Positions 1-5,442 of a DNA stretch of 6,788 nt are shown in pieces. The stretch lies in assembly GCA_046704085.1 (NCBI GenBank), contig JBJKSJ010000304.1, positions 1 to 6,788 on the forward strand. Direction: 5' to 3'. Position 1 is the stretch's first letter; each line of letters opens with the position of its first letter. The translations under genes were made by a program, and so were the position numbers. This stretch comes from DATBHW01 sp046704085 (lineage in GTDB: Bacteria > Chloroflexota > Ktedonobacteria > Ktedonobacterales > DATBGS01). The notes beneath the pieces were generated by a model. The model had not been told where the DNA came from. It worked only from the letters and a program-made list of their open reading frames with translations, and did not search any database.

Positions 1-396
1 GGGCTGGTTACAGCCGCGCATAAGATTCTGGCCGCCGGGCCGCGCATGGTCGTGATCAAGCAAGGCTCCTATGGCGCGCTGCTCTTCAGCAAAGATGGCA
101 GCTTCTTTGCCGCCCCGGCCTATCCGCTGGAAGATGTGCGCGACCCCACCGGCGCGGGCGACGCCTTTGCGGGCGGCTTCATCGGCTACCTCTCGCGCGC
201 CTATCAGGGGCATGGCGCCTTCACAACAGCCGACTTCAAGCGCGCGCTGGTGCATGGCAACATCATGGGATCGTTCCACTGCGAAGATTTTGGCATGAAT
301 CGCTTGAAAACGCTCAGTGTTGAAGACATCAACGCCCGCTACCGCGAGTTCTTGAACTTCACGCACTTTGATCCCGATTGGGCCAATGGAAATTGA
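1..396 (+). CDS. PfkB-family carbohydrate/nucleoside kinase, C-terminal part (5' end outside window)
   Basis: The reading frame is open from base 1, so the gene begins upstream; 131 codons are visible of a family usually about 300 residues long. PfkB (ribokinase-like) enzymes transfer phosphate from ATP to a sugar or nucleoside hydroxyl in the cytoplasm. The diagnostic signature DPTGAGDAFAGGF is at 142-180: the GAGD anion hole is followed by the Asp (codon 160-162) that acts as catalytic base in this family. Upstream, VVIKQGSYGALLF is the usual strand before the ATP site. The tail (CEDFGMNRLKTL, then ARYREF) resembles a subgroup annotated only as 'sugar kinase'. The substrate-recognition half is missing, so substrate is open; adenosine kinase is attractive given ahcY and metK downstream, but this is inference. 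It ends in tandem TGA-TAG stops just before the acetyltransferase gene, with which it is probably co-transcribed. Confidence 0.9.
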   Translation, partial: GLVTAAHKILAAGPRMVVIKQGSYGALLFSKDGSFFAAPAYPLEDVRDPTGAGDAFAGGFIGYLSRAYQGHGAFTTADFKRALVHGNIMGSFHCEDFGMNRLKTLSVEDINARYREFLNFTHFDPDWANGN

Positions 397-402
397 TAGG
401 TA

Positions 403-1254
403 ATGACCATATTCACCCAGACCCATTACACGGTGCGCCAGACGACAGACAAAGACGAGATCGCGGCCTTTCTGAACCGCGACCGCCTCTACGCCGGATA
501 CGCCCTCTGCGATCTGGAGGAGGAGTATTTTCGCGCCTGCCAATGGTATCTGGCAAGCGACGCGCAGGGCGAAGCGCGCGGCCTGGCAATGGAGTTTGGG
601 CGCTTGAACCCGGTGGTTCTCTTCCTGATGGGCGAGCCGGAAGCCGTCCGCGCGCCGCTGGAGCAAGAGTTGACGCCGGGCTTCATCCAGCTTACCGCCC
701 GGCAGGAGCATCTGTCGGCCCTGGCGCAGCGGTATCGCCTGCGCCACGTTCGTGAGATGCTGCGCATGACCGTGAGCAAAGCCGACTTTCGGCTGGCGCG
801 CGAGCAAGAGCGCGCCGAACGCCTGACCCTGAGTGACCTGCCCGAACTCAATCGCATCTATCGCATGGCCGCAGCCAGCGCGTTTGCCGCCTATCAACTG
901 GACAGCGGCATCTTCTACGGCATCAAGGTCAACCGGCGGCTGGTTTCGACGGCGGGCACGCATGTCTTCTCGCCCTCGCAGCGCATCGTCGCAGTGGGCA
1001 ACGTCTTCACCCATCCCGACTTTCGCGGGCGGGGCTTCGCGCAGGCCGTCACGGGCGCCGTCACGGCGGAGGCGCTGCGTCTCTTTGGTCCCGACCAGCC
1101 CGGCCAGCCGGAGGCGCTGGCGATCTTGAACGTGCGCGCCGACAACGCCCCCGCCATCAATGCCTATAAGAAGATCGGCTATACCGCTGCCTGCCGCTTC
1201 GTCGAGGCAAGCGGCACCCGCCGCTGGCTCTCGCGGTTGTGGCTCAAAGGATGA
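403..1254 (+). CDS. GNAT-family N-acetyltransferase
   Basis: This 283-residue protein should transfer an acetyl group from acetyl-CoA to an amine; the substrate is unknown. The catalytic GNAT fold is in the C-terminal half. Motif A spans about residues 196-225, with the acetyl-CoA pyrophosphate loop RGRGFA at 208-213 fitting the R/Q-x-x-G-x-G/A pattern. Motif B follows at about 239-260 (ILNVRADNAPAINAYKKIGY), where the Asn-x-x-Ala-Tyr helix is typical of the FR47-like subgroup. Residues 1-130 are an N-terminal extension with acidic and aromatic residues (LEEEYF, 38-43), possibly a degenerate second GNAT-like domain. The ATG is six bases after the preceding stop and in the same frame, separated by TGA, TAG and GTA. 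No good Shine-Dalgarno sits at the usual distance, so translation is probably coupled to the upstream kinase gene. The family is secure; specificity is not. Confidence 0.88.
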   Translation: MTIFTQTHYTVRQTTDKDEIAAFLNRDRLYAGYALCDLEEEYFRACQWYLASDAQGEARGLAMEFGRLNPVVLFLMGEPEAVRAPLEQELTPGFIQLTARQEHLSALAQRYRLRHVREMLRMTVSKADFRLAREQERAERLTLSDLPELNRIYRMAAASAFAAYQLDSGIFYGIKVNRRLVSTAGTHVFSPSQRIVAVGNVFTHPDFRGRGFAQAVTGAVTAEALRLFGPDQPGQPEALAILNVRADNAPAINAYKKIGYTAACRFVEASGTRRWLSRLWLKG

Positions 1255-1278
1255 GGGGTGAACAAGAAACCCTCACTC

Positions 1279-1291
1279 CAGGTGACACCTG
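1279..1291. promoter_or_regulatory. Short palindrome CAGGTG-A-CACCTG
   Basis: A perfect 6-bp inverted repeat around a single central A lies 25 bases after the acetyltransferase stop and just upstream of a larger palindrome. It has the size of a dimeric regulator half-site pair and lies upstream of the kinase promoter. It could equally be chance, and no regulator is identifiable. Confidence 0.25.
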
Positions 1292-1303
1292 AAATCTTGG
1301 CCC

Positions 1304-1341
1304 TACCATAACGCTCATTAGCCCGAATGAGCGTTATGGTA
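1304..1341. promoter_or_regulatory. Perfect 16-bp inverted repeat, candidate operator for the kinase gene
   Basis: TACCATAACGCTCATT (1304-1319) and AATGAGCGTTATGGTA (1326-1341) are exact reverse complements around a six-base spacer, AGCCCG. The right arm runs into the -10 element at 1340-1345, so a protein bound here would cover the promoter. No T-run follows on either strand, which argues against an intrinsic terminator for the acetyltransferase gene. As RNA it could form a hairpin, but the proposed transcript starts downstream of it. Operator is the best reading; a remnant of a small palindromic mobile element is an alternative. Confidence 0.6.
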
Positions 1342-1345
1342 TACT
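1337..1345 (+). promoter_or_regulatory. Extended -10 promoter (TGGTATACT) for the receptor kinase gene
   Basis: TATACT (1340-1345) is one base from the sigma-70 consensus TATAAT and is preceded by TGn at 1337-1339, the extended -10 motif. The -35 is weak (TTAGCC at 1318-1323, 16-base spacer), as often seen with extended -10 promoters. Transcription would begin near 1352, giving a leader of about 48 bases that includes the strong ribosome binding site at 1386-1395. Confidence 0.55.
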
Positions 1346-1399
1346 CTTGCCAGGCATCGCGCGCTGTTTCCTTCGCATTTCCCCCAGAGGAGGTGGCTT

Positions 1400-3631
1400 A
1401 TGCTGCGGAAAGGGCAACGGGTTGGGCGCTATCGGATTGTGCAATGGCTGGCGGGTGGTGGGATGGCGGATATTTACCTGGCAGAAGACTCCGCCATTAA
1501 ACGGCAGGTTGCCATCAAGGTTATTCGGAGTGAAGGGGAGGCACCCACAACGCAGGCTGGGAAGGAGGCCGCCCGCCTCTTCCAGCGCGAAGCCAAAGCC
1601 ATCGGCCAACTCGATCACCCTCAGATTCTGCCGCTCTACGACTATGGCGAAGCGCAGCTTGAAGGCATGCTGCTGCTCTATCTGGTGATGCCCTACTGCC
1701 CGGAAGGCTCGCTGACCACCTGGGTAGAGCAGCATTTCCCGAATAAGCAGCTTCCGTCCCAGGTGGTAACGCACTTTGTACGCCAGGCGGCAGCGGCGCT
1801 CCAGCATGCCCACAACCACCAGATCATCCATTCGGATGTGAAGCCCTCTAATTTTCTGCTGCGTCAGCGCGGCGAGACCCTGACCTACCCTGATCTGCTG
1901 CTCGCTGATTTTGGTATTGCCCGCATTGCCACCGCAACGGCGAGCATGAGCCAGGCAGTGCGGGGGTCCCCGACGTATATGGCGCCCGAACAATGGCAGG
2001 CTGAGGCCATTCCAGCGACTGACCAGTACGCGCTGGCAATCATGGCCTATGAATTACTCACCGGGCGTCCGCCTTTTCAGGGCACCTCTATGCGCCTCAT
2101 GCACGACCACCTCTATGCCGCACCACCAGCGCCCGATACGTTCAACGCGCTGCTGCCCAAAGCAGTGAATGAGGTGTTGTTGACAGCCCTCTCCAAGCGT
2201 CCTGAAGAGCGCTTTGCCTCTATCAGCGCCTTTGCCAATGCTTTTGGGCAGGCCATGCAGCGCGCGGCGCCTCCATCCGTCGCTGTCAGTGGCCCGGTAT
2301 TAGCCTCTTCGCCCCAGGCAACCCTCCCTGTCGCGCCAGCCCCATCGCTTCAGCTACCAGCGCCTGTCGTGCCAGCCGAGAGCGACATCCATCATGCCCA
2401 GACGAGCATCAGCAATCCAGTGCCAGAAAGCATCTATCACACCCCCACACTCATCACCAATTGGGCGCCAGCAACAACCCAGGTCATGCAGGAGACAGCG
2501 CCGGTTGCCGACGCTGAGGCCGCCGCGCCGACCCGGATCGAGATTGGCGAGCCTACCAGGGACACAAGCAAGCAGAGCGGCCCAACGCCTGCGGCTGTTC
2601 CAGGAGTCCTTTTCCCGAAGCCGGGTGCAAAGGGGTCTCGCCGTCTGCTGAAAGGCTGGAAAAGGAAGGCAGTGCTGGCCGTACTGGTAATATTGCTCCT
2701 GGCGAGCGGCGCGCTGGGCTATCTGTCTTTCTTTGGGGTCACGCTGAACGCTACCTACACCTTCACTACCGTGCCGGAAATCACGAATATCTCCAGGCAG
2801 CAGGTGGATGGTCGCTTTATCTCCCTGGATTCTCTTGATTCGTTGGACCAACAGGGAGCCCCTGCCACCGGAGGACCGGCGCCAGCCACCCAGGCGCACG
2901 GCGCGCTCCATTTTGTCAATAATGCTCCGCAGCCAGTATCCCTGCCGCAAGGTATGGTACTCGATGAGACTTATGGTGGCCCTGGCTGCGCCGCTCCGAT
3001 AGAGATGGTGCTTGACGCAGACGTTACCATCCCCGCATCCCCTGACAGGCAGTATGGTCAGGGGGTCGTAGCTCCTGCCCATGTGCTGCATTATGGGGCC
3101 ATTGGCAATATCCCGGCATGGCCTGATAAGAAATGCTTCGACCATTTTGAGGGGGATGCTGGATCGAATGACAACTTTATTGGTTGGATCACGCAGAACG
3201 ACACCCCTTTTACTGGCGGGCGAGACGCGATCCTCCAGCAGAGCGATATTGATCGCGCCGCCCAGACCCTGATGGCGTCGCTCCCCGTGCCCAATCCCAG
3301 GCAGGAAGTGGGGCTGGTTATCACTCCAAATGAGCGATTGCTTGATACACCCGCCCCAGCCTGCCAGCCGAAGGTGACGGCTGACCATGCTGTCGGGGAT
3401 ACCGTCGGTGAGGCGCTTGTCACCATTTTCTATATCTGCACAGGCTATGTCTATGACCACGATGGCGCGGTGCAACTCGCAACCAGGCTGCTCGCTGAGC
3501 GGTATGGCTCGTTCTTCAAACCAAAGGGGCAGGTTACCGCCAATGTGATCAGCGCCGTCCTCATCGATCCCCAGAAGGGGACGATCAGGCTCACAGTGGC
3601 TGCCGAGGGCACGCTGGTCTTTCAGTGGTAG
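1400..3631 (+). CDS. Membrane-anchored Ser/Thr protein kinase with baseplate-J-like extracytoplasmic domain
   Basis: This 743-residue protein should phosphorylate Ser/Thr residues in the cytoplasm in response to something sensed outside. The start has a strong ribosome binding site, AGGAGG at 1388-1393, six bases before the ATG. The kinase domain covers about residues 11-280: Gly-rich loop LAGGGMADIY (17-26), VAIK lysine K40, helix-C E64, catalytic loop HSDVKPSN (144-151), DFG 170-172, APE 195-197, D208 and R271. The HRD arginine is Ser145, so it is a non-RD kinase. Residues 287-415 are a Pro/Ala-rich linker. KRK at 421-423 precedes one membrane segment (about 424-446), placing the kinase inside. 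Residues 447-743 are outside, with three SLD repeats (475-483) and four cysteines (530, 579, 655, 680), enough for two disulfides. From memory this region resembles baseplate-J-like proteins of Ktedonobacteria; no PASTA repeats are seen. Kinase assignment is secure; ligand and targets are unknown. Confidence 0.92.
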   Translation: MLRKGQRVGRYRIVQWLAGGGMADIYLAEDSAIKRQVAIKVIRSEGEAPTTQAGKEAARLFQREAKAIGQLDHPQILPLYDYGEAQLEGMLLLYLVMPYCPEGSLTTWVEQHFPNKQLPSQVVTHFVRQAAAALQHAHNHQIIHSDVKPSNFLLRQRGETLTYPDLLLADFGIARIATATASMSQAVRGSPTYMAPEQWQAEAIPATDQYALAIMAYELLTGRPPFQGTSMRLMHDHLYAAPPAPDTFNALLPKAVNEVLLTALSKRPEERFASISAFANAFGQAMQRAAPPSVAVSGPVLASSPQATLPVAPAPSLQLPAPVVPAESDIHHAQTSISNPVPESIYHTPTLITNWAPATTQVMQETAPVADAEAAAPTRIEIGEPTRDTSKQSGPTPAAVPGVLFPKPGAKGSRRLLKGWKRKAVLAVLVILLLASGALGYLSFFGVTLNATYTFTTVPEITNISRQQVDGRFISLDSLDSLDQQGAPATGGPAPATQAHGALHFVNNAPQPVSLPQGMVLDETYGGPGCAAPIEMVLDADVTIPASPDRQYGQGVVAPAHVLHYGAIGNIPAWPDKKCFDHFEGDAGSNDNFIGWITQNDTPFTGGRDAILQQSDIDRAAQTLMASLPVPNPRQEVGLVITPNERLLDTPAPACQPKVTADHAVGDTVGEALVTIFYICTGYVYDHDGAVQLATRLLAERYGSFFKPKGQVTANVISAVLIDPQKGTIRLTVAAEGTLVFQW

Positions 3632-3699
3632 GCGCGCCTGTTTTTCGCCAGATTGTTACGAAATCTTCATGTCGCGCGCTCATGTTCCTGCGCTTTCGT

Positions 3700-3710
3700 T
3701 GTATGATACA
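3700..3710 (+). promoter_or_regulatory. Candidate -10 region within a TGTAT-G-ATACA palindrome
   Basis: TATGAT (3702-3707) is a good -10 hexamer embedded in an 11-base palindrome (3700-3710). No convincing -35 is seen at 16-18 bases upstream. A transcript from here would start near 3713, at the front of the paired segment, and read into ahcY. Its start would remove the first few bases of the long stem described there, so either the true start is slightly earlier or the stem is shorter. Confidence 0.35.
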
Positions 3711-3816
3711 GGGCGGACCATCTTCAGGCAGAGGAACGAGAACGCGCCGCCTGTACCCACCGGCTACTAGCCGGTCCGTCCTGGGGTGGGGTCTGTCGCG
3801 TGCCAGGCAGAGCCTG
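3709..3816 (+). ncRNA. Candidate structured RNA / regulatory leader upstream of ahcY
   Basis: CAGGGCGGACC (3709-3719) can pair with GGTCCGTCCTG (3773-3783) over 11 bp with one G-U. It encloses a possible 5-bp hairpin, CAGGC (3725-3729) with GCCTG (3749-3753), and a palindrome ACCGGCTA-C-TAGCCGGT (3759-3775) that competes with the long stem. CAGGCAGAG occurs twice (3725-3733 and 3804-3812), and GCCTG also occurs twice (3749-3753 and 3812-3816). The two halves can therefore exchange partners, as in a switch. CCCACC (3756-3761) with GGTGGG (3785-3790) is a further alternative. The position before a SAM-cycle gene suggests metabolite control, but I do not find the conserved cores of the SAM-I, SAM-IV or SAH riboswitches. 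A free small RNA, or GC-rich chance pairing, remains possible. Confidence 0.35.
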
Positions 3817-3840
3817 AAACTTTTGCTGCGCCTATCGTCT

Positions 3841-3871
3841 CGAAGCATTATACTTTCGGGCCGATGCTTCG
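3841..3871 (+). promoter_or_regulatory. Candidate ahcY promoter -10 (TATACT) flanked by an 8-bp inverted repeat
   Basis: TATACT at 3849-3854 matches the -10 hexamer used upstream of the kinase gene. It is bracketed by CGAAGCAT (3841-3848) and ATGCTTCG (3864-3871), exact reverse complements 15 bases apart, covering the expected transcription start near 3861. This is a plausible repressor site. The -35 is poor: the best match, TTGCTG at 3823-3828, has a 20-base spacer. The leader to the ahcY start would be about 110 bases and contain the 3919-3942 hairpin. Confidence 0.45.
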
Positions 3872-3918
3872 TTACATTACAAAGCGTAGCCGTTCTTCAC
3901 CACAGCCCATAATAAGCG

Positions 3919-3942
3919 AGGAATCCCCTTGTGGGGATTCCT
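3919..3942 (+). repeat. 10-bp perfect hairpin in the ahcY leader
   Basis: AGGAATCCCC (3919-3928) and GGGGATTCCT (3933-3942) pair perfectly around a TTGT loop. It ends 18 bases before the ahcY ribosome binding site and has no T-run, so it is not an intrinsic terminator. It may protect the mRNA 5' region, tune translation, or be an interspersed palindromic repeat. Confidence 0.55.
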
Positions 3943-3960
3943 GAATAGGGTGACAACCAT

Positions 3961-3966
3961 AAGGAG
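3961..3966 (+). promoter_or_regulatory. Ribosome binding site that fixes the GTG start of ahcY
   Basis: AAGGAG lies six bases before the GTG at 3973. An in-frame TAG at 3946-3948 blocks any earlier start, there is no other start codon between, and the next in-frame ATG is 30 codons later, inside the conserved domain. Confidence 0.85.
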
Positions 3967-3972
3967 CTTCGA

Positions 3973-5247
3973 GTGACCACACCAAGTAATCTCCCCGGCG
4001 ATGTCAAGGATCGCGGTCTGGCGCCGCGCGGCAAACAGCGCATCGAATGGTCCGCCAGAGAGATGCCCGTGCTGCGGCTGATCCGCGAGCAATTCGCCAG
4101 CACGCAGCCCCTCAAGGGCATCAAGATTTCCGCCTGCCTGCACGTCACCACCGAGACCGCCAACCTGGCGATCACCCTCAAAGCGGGCGGCGCCGACATG
4201 GTACTCTGCGCCAGCAACCCGCTCTCCACGCAGGATGATGTGGCCGCCTCGCTGAATGTTGACGAGGGCATCCCCACCTACGCCATCAAGGGCGAGGACG
4301 AGAAGACCTACTACCAGCACATCCACACCGCCATCAAGCATGGCCCGCAGATCACGATGGACGACGGCTGCGATCTCGTCTCCACCCTGCACAAAGAGTA
4401 TCCCGACCTGCTCAAGAACGTCATCTGCGGCACGGAAGAGACAACAACGGGCGTCATCCGACTGCGCAGCATGGAGAAAGAGGGCGTGCTGCGCTTCCCC
4501 GTGCTGGCGGTCAACGACTCCGATACCAAGCACCTTTTCGATAACCGCTACGGCACCGGCCAGAGTACCATTGACGCGATCATCCGCGCCACCAATATTT
4601 TGCTCGCGGGCAAGAACTTCGTCGTCGCTGGCTACGGCTGGTGCGGCAGGGGCATCGCCTCGCGCGCGCGCGGCATGGGCGCCGACGTGATCGTCACCGA
4701 AGTGGACCCCGTGCGCGCCATCGAGGCCGTCATGGACGGCTTCCGCGTCATGCCGCTGGCGAAGGCCGCCCAGATTGGTGATATTTTCGTCACGGCCACT
4801 GGCGACCTGCATGTCATCAATCAAGAGCATATCGCCCGCCTGAAGGACGGCGCGATTCTTGCTAATTCCGGCCACTTCAACGACGAGATCAACATACCGG
4901 CGATTGAGGCGATCACGACCTCGCAGCGCGTGGTCCGCGATTTCGTCCGGGAATATGCCTTGAACGATGGCCGCCGGATTTATCTGCTCGCCGATGGTCG
5001 CCTGGTGAACCTGGGCGCCGCCGAGGGCCACCCGGCCAGTGTGATGGATATGAGCTTCGCCAACCAGGCGCTTGGCGCCGAGCATATGCTCAAGAGCGCC
5101 AAAACGCTCCAGCCCCGCGTCTACACCATCCCAGCCGAGATCGACAAAGAGATCGCCCGGCTGAAGCTGATCAGCATGGGCATCGAGATCGACGCCCTGA
5201 CGCCAGAGCAGGCAAAATATCTGGCATCCTGGGAATCGGGCACCTGA
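3973..5247 (+). CDS. ahcY: S-adenosylhomocysteine hydrolase (adenosylhomocysteinase)
   Basis: This 424-residue cytoplasmic, NAD-dependent enzyme reversibly splits S-adenosylhomocysteine into adenosine and homocysteine, relieving product inhibition of methyltransferases. Visible active-site residues, with numbering that happens to match the human enzyme, include H57 (in CLHVTTETANL), D131 in TMDDGCD, E156 in EETTTGV, K186 and D190 in NDSDTKHLFDN, and H301 in NSGHFNDE. The Rossmann NAD loop GYGWCGRG is at 221-227 with its leading Gly at 220. NRYGTGQS (191-198) and the short C-terminus ending LTPEQAKYLASW, without the Tyr-Arg-Tyr tail of the eukaryotic-type enzyme, place it in the archaeal/Thermotoga-type subgroup. 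The start is GTG. Its own promoter is likely at 3849, and metK 195 bases downstream has a separate promoter while completing the SAM cycle. Function is very secure; acceptance of the inosine analogue, known for some archaeal relatives, is only a possibility. Confidence 0.97.
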   Translation: MTTPSNLPGDVKDRGLAPRGKQRIEWSAREMPVLRLIREQFASTQPLKGIKISACLHVTTETANLAITLKAGGADMVLCASNPLSTQDDVAASLNVDEGIPTYAIKGEDEKTYYQHIHTAIKHGPQITMDDGCDLVSTLHKEYPDLLKNVICGTEETTTGVIRLRSMEKEGVLRFPVLAVNDSDTKHLFDNRYGTGQSTIDAIIRATNILLAGKNFVVAGYGWCGRGIASRARGMGADVIVTEVDPVRAIEAVMDGFRVMPLAKAAQIGDIFVTATGDLHVINQEHIARLKDGAILANSGHFNDEINIPAIEAITTSQRVVRDFVREYALNDGRRIYLLADGRLVNLGAAEGHPASVMDMSFANQALGAEHMLKSAKTLQPRVYTIPAEIDKEIARLKLISMGIEIDALTPEQAKYLASWESGT

Positions 5248-5249
5248 TT

Positions 5250-5267
5250 CGGCCATTAAAATGGCCG
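5250..5267. repeat. Hairpin just after the ahcY stop
   Basis: CGGCCAT (5250-5256) and ATGGCCG (5261-5267) pair perfectly around TAAA, starting two bases after the ahcY stop codon. No T-run follows, so it is at most a weak or Rho-assisted terminator or a 3'-end stabiliser. It is the first of several palindromes in this intergenic region. Confidence 0.5.
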
Positions 5268-5277
5268 CTAGAGGCGT

Positions 5278-5349
5278 GCCGCCAGGAAGTCCCTGCGGGA
5301 CTGGGTGGCCGCCAGGCCCGTAGTGGCGAATTCATTCGCTGACGGGCCT
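5278..5349. repeat. Composite palindromic element, possible mobile-repeat remnant
   Basis: Two adjacent hairpins fill this segment. The first has core AGTCCC-TGC-GGGACT (5288-5302), extended by GCCGCC (5278-5283) pairing with GGTGGC (5304-5309) with one G-U. The second is AGGCCCGT (5314-5321) with ACGGGCCT (5342-5349), enclosing GCGAAT-TC-ATTCGC (5326-5339), with a two-base AG bulge on one side and two G-U pairs in between. The wording (AGTCCCTGCGGGACT, and TAGTGGCGAATTCATTCGC) resembles, from memory, interspersed palindromes near IS200/IS605-type elements in Chloroflexota and cyanobacteria. No transposase is present. A regulatory leader is less likely, since the metK -10 lies downstream. Confidence 0.5.
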
Positions 5350-5360
5350 TCCATCATTCG

Positions 5361-5379
5361 CAGAATATTCTGATACAAT
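5361..5379 (+). promoter_or_regulatory. metK promoter: extended -10 (TGATACAAT) joined to a 12-bp palindrome
   Basis: TACAAT (5374-5379) is a near-consensus -10 preceded by TGn at 5371-5373. The -35 region is poor. A perfect palindrome, CAGAATATTCTG (5361-5372), sits in the -10/-35 spacer and shares its last two bases with the extended -10 motif, a classic place for a repressor. Transcription would start near 5386, giving a leader of about 57 bases. Confidence 0.5.
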
Positions 5380-5405
5380 GATGTGGCATTACGTGTGAAT
5401 TCCAG

Positions 5406-5420
5406 AAGGGAGGAGTGGGA
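5406..5420 (+). promoter_or_regulatory. Strong but distant Shine-Dalgarno of metK
   Basis: AAGGGAGGAG (5406-5415) is the only good ribosome binding site before metK, yet it ends 27 bases before the ATG at 5443. GGGA (5417-5420) can pair with TCCC (5430-5433). Folding that out would leave about 10 unpaired bases between the site and the start, a workable distance. No other start in the metK frame is possible upstream, because TAG lies at 5437-5439. Confidence 0.45.
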
Positions 5421-5442
5421 TTTTTCAAGTCCCCAGTAGACT

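Larger units (their letters stand above)
3632..3972. other. Gene-free stretch between the receptor kinase and ahcY
   Basis: This 341-base interval has no credible gene. The only + strand ORF here (3625-3912) overlaps the kinase stop, lacks a ribosome binding site and resembles no protein family I know. The interval instead holds two -10-like sites (about 3702 and 3849), a heavily paired segment (3709-3816), an inverted repeat around the second -10, a 10-bp hairpin (3919-3942) and the ahcY ribosome binding site. No convincing terminator for the kinase gene is visible, so some read-through into the ahcY leader is possible. Confidence 0.7.

Noticed and set aside
1304..1341. Intrinsic terminator of the acetyltransferase gene
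   Set aside because: Strong stem, but no T-run on either strand and it merges with a -10 element, so an operator reading fits better.
2354..3475. Minus-strand ORF (373 codons) opposite the receptor kinase
   Set aside because: Arg/Gly/Ile-rich mirror of a well-supported coding frame; no ribosome binding site or domain was recognised.
3631..3649. Terminator for the kinase gene (GGCGCGCC, TG, then TTTTT)
   Set aside because: GGCGCGCC is self-complementary with no room for a loop, and the alternative GGCG/CGCC stem has only four pairs and contains the T-run in its loop.
3709..3816. Known SAM-I, SAM-IV or SAH riboswitch
   Set aside because: The conserved core sequences (for example GGCAACC of SAM-I types, or GAGGAGCGCUGC with GCCCAGGCUCG of the SAH class) could not be found, so only a generic structured element is reported.
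3625..3912. 95-codon + strand ORF after the kinase gene
   Set aside because: Overlaps the kinase stop, lacks a ribosome binding site, runs through the palindromes and promoter-like sites, and resembles no protein.
3877..5256. Long minus-strand ORF (459 codons) opposite ahcY
   Set aside because: It mirrors the GC-biased codons of ahcY, has no recognisable motif and spans intergenic signals; ahcY on the other strand is unmistakable.
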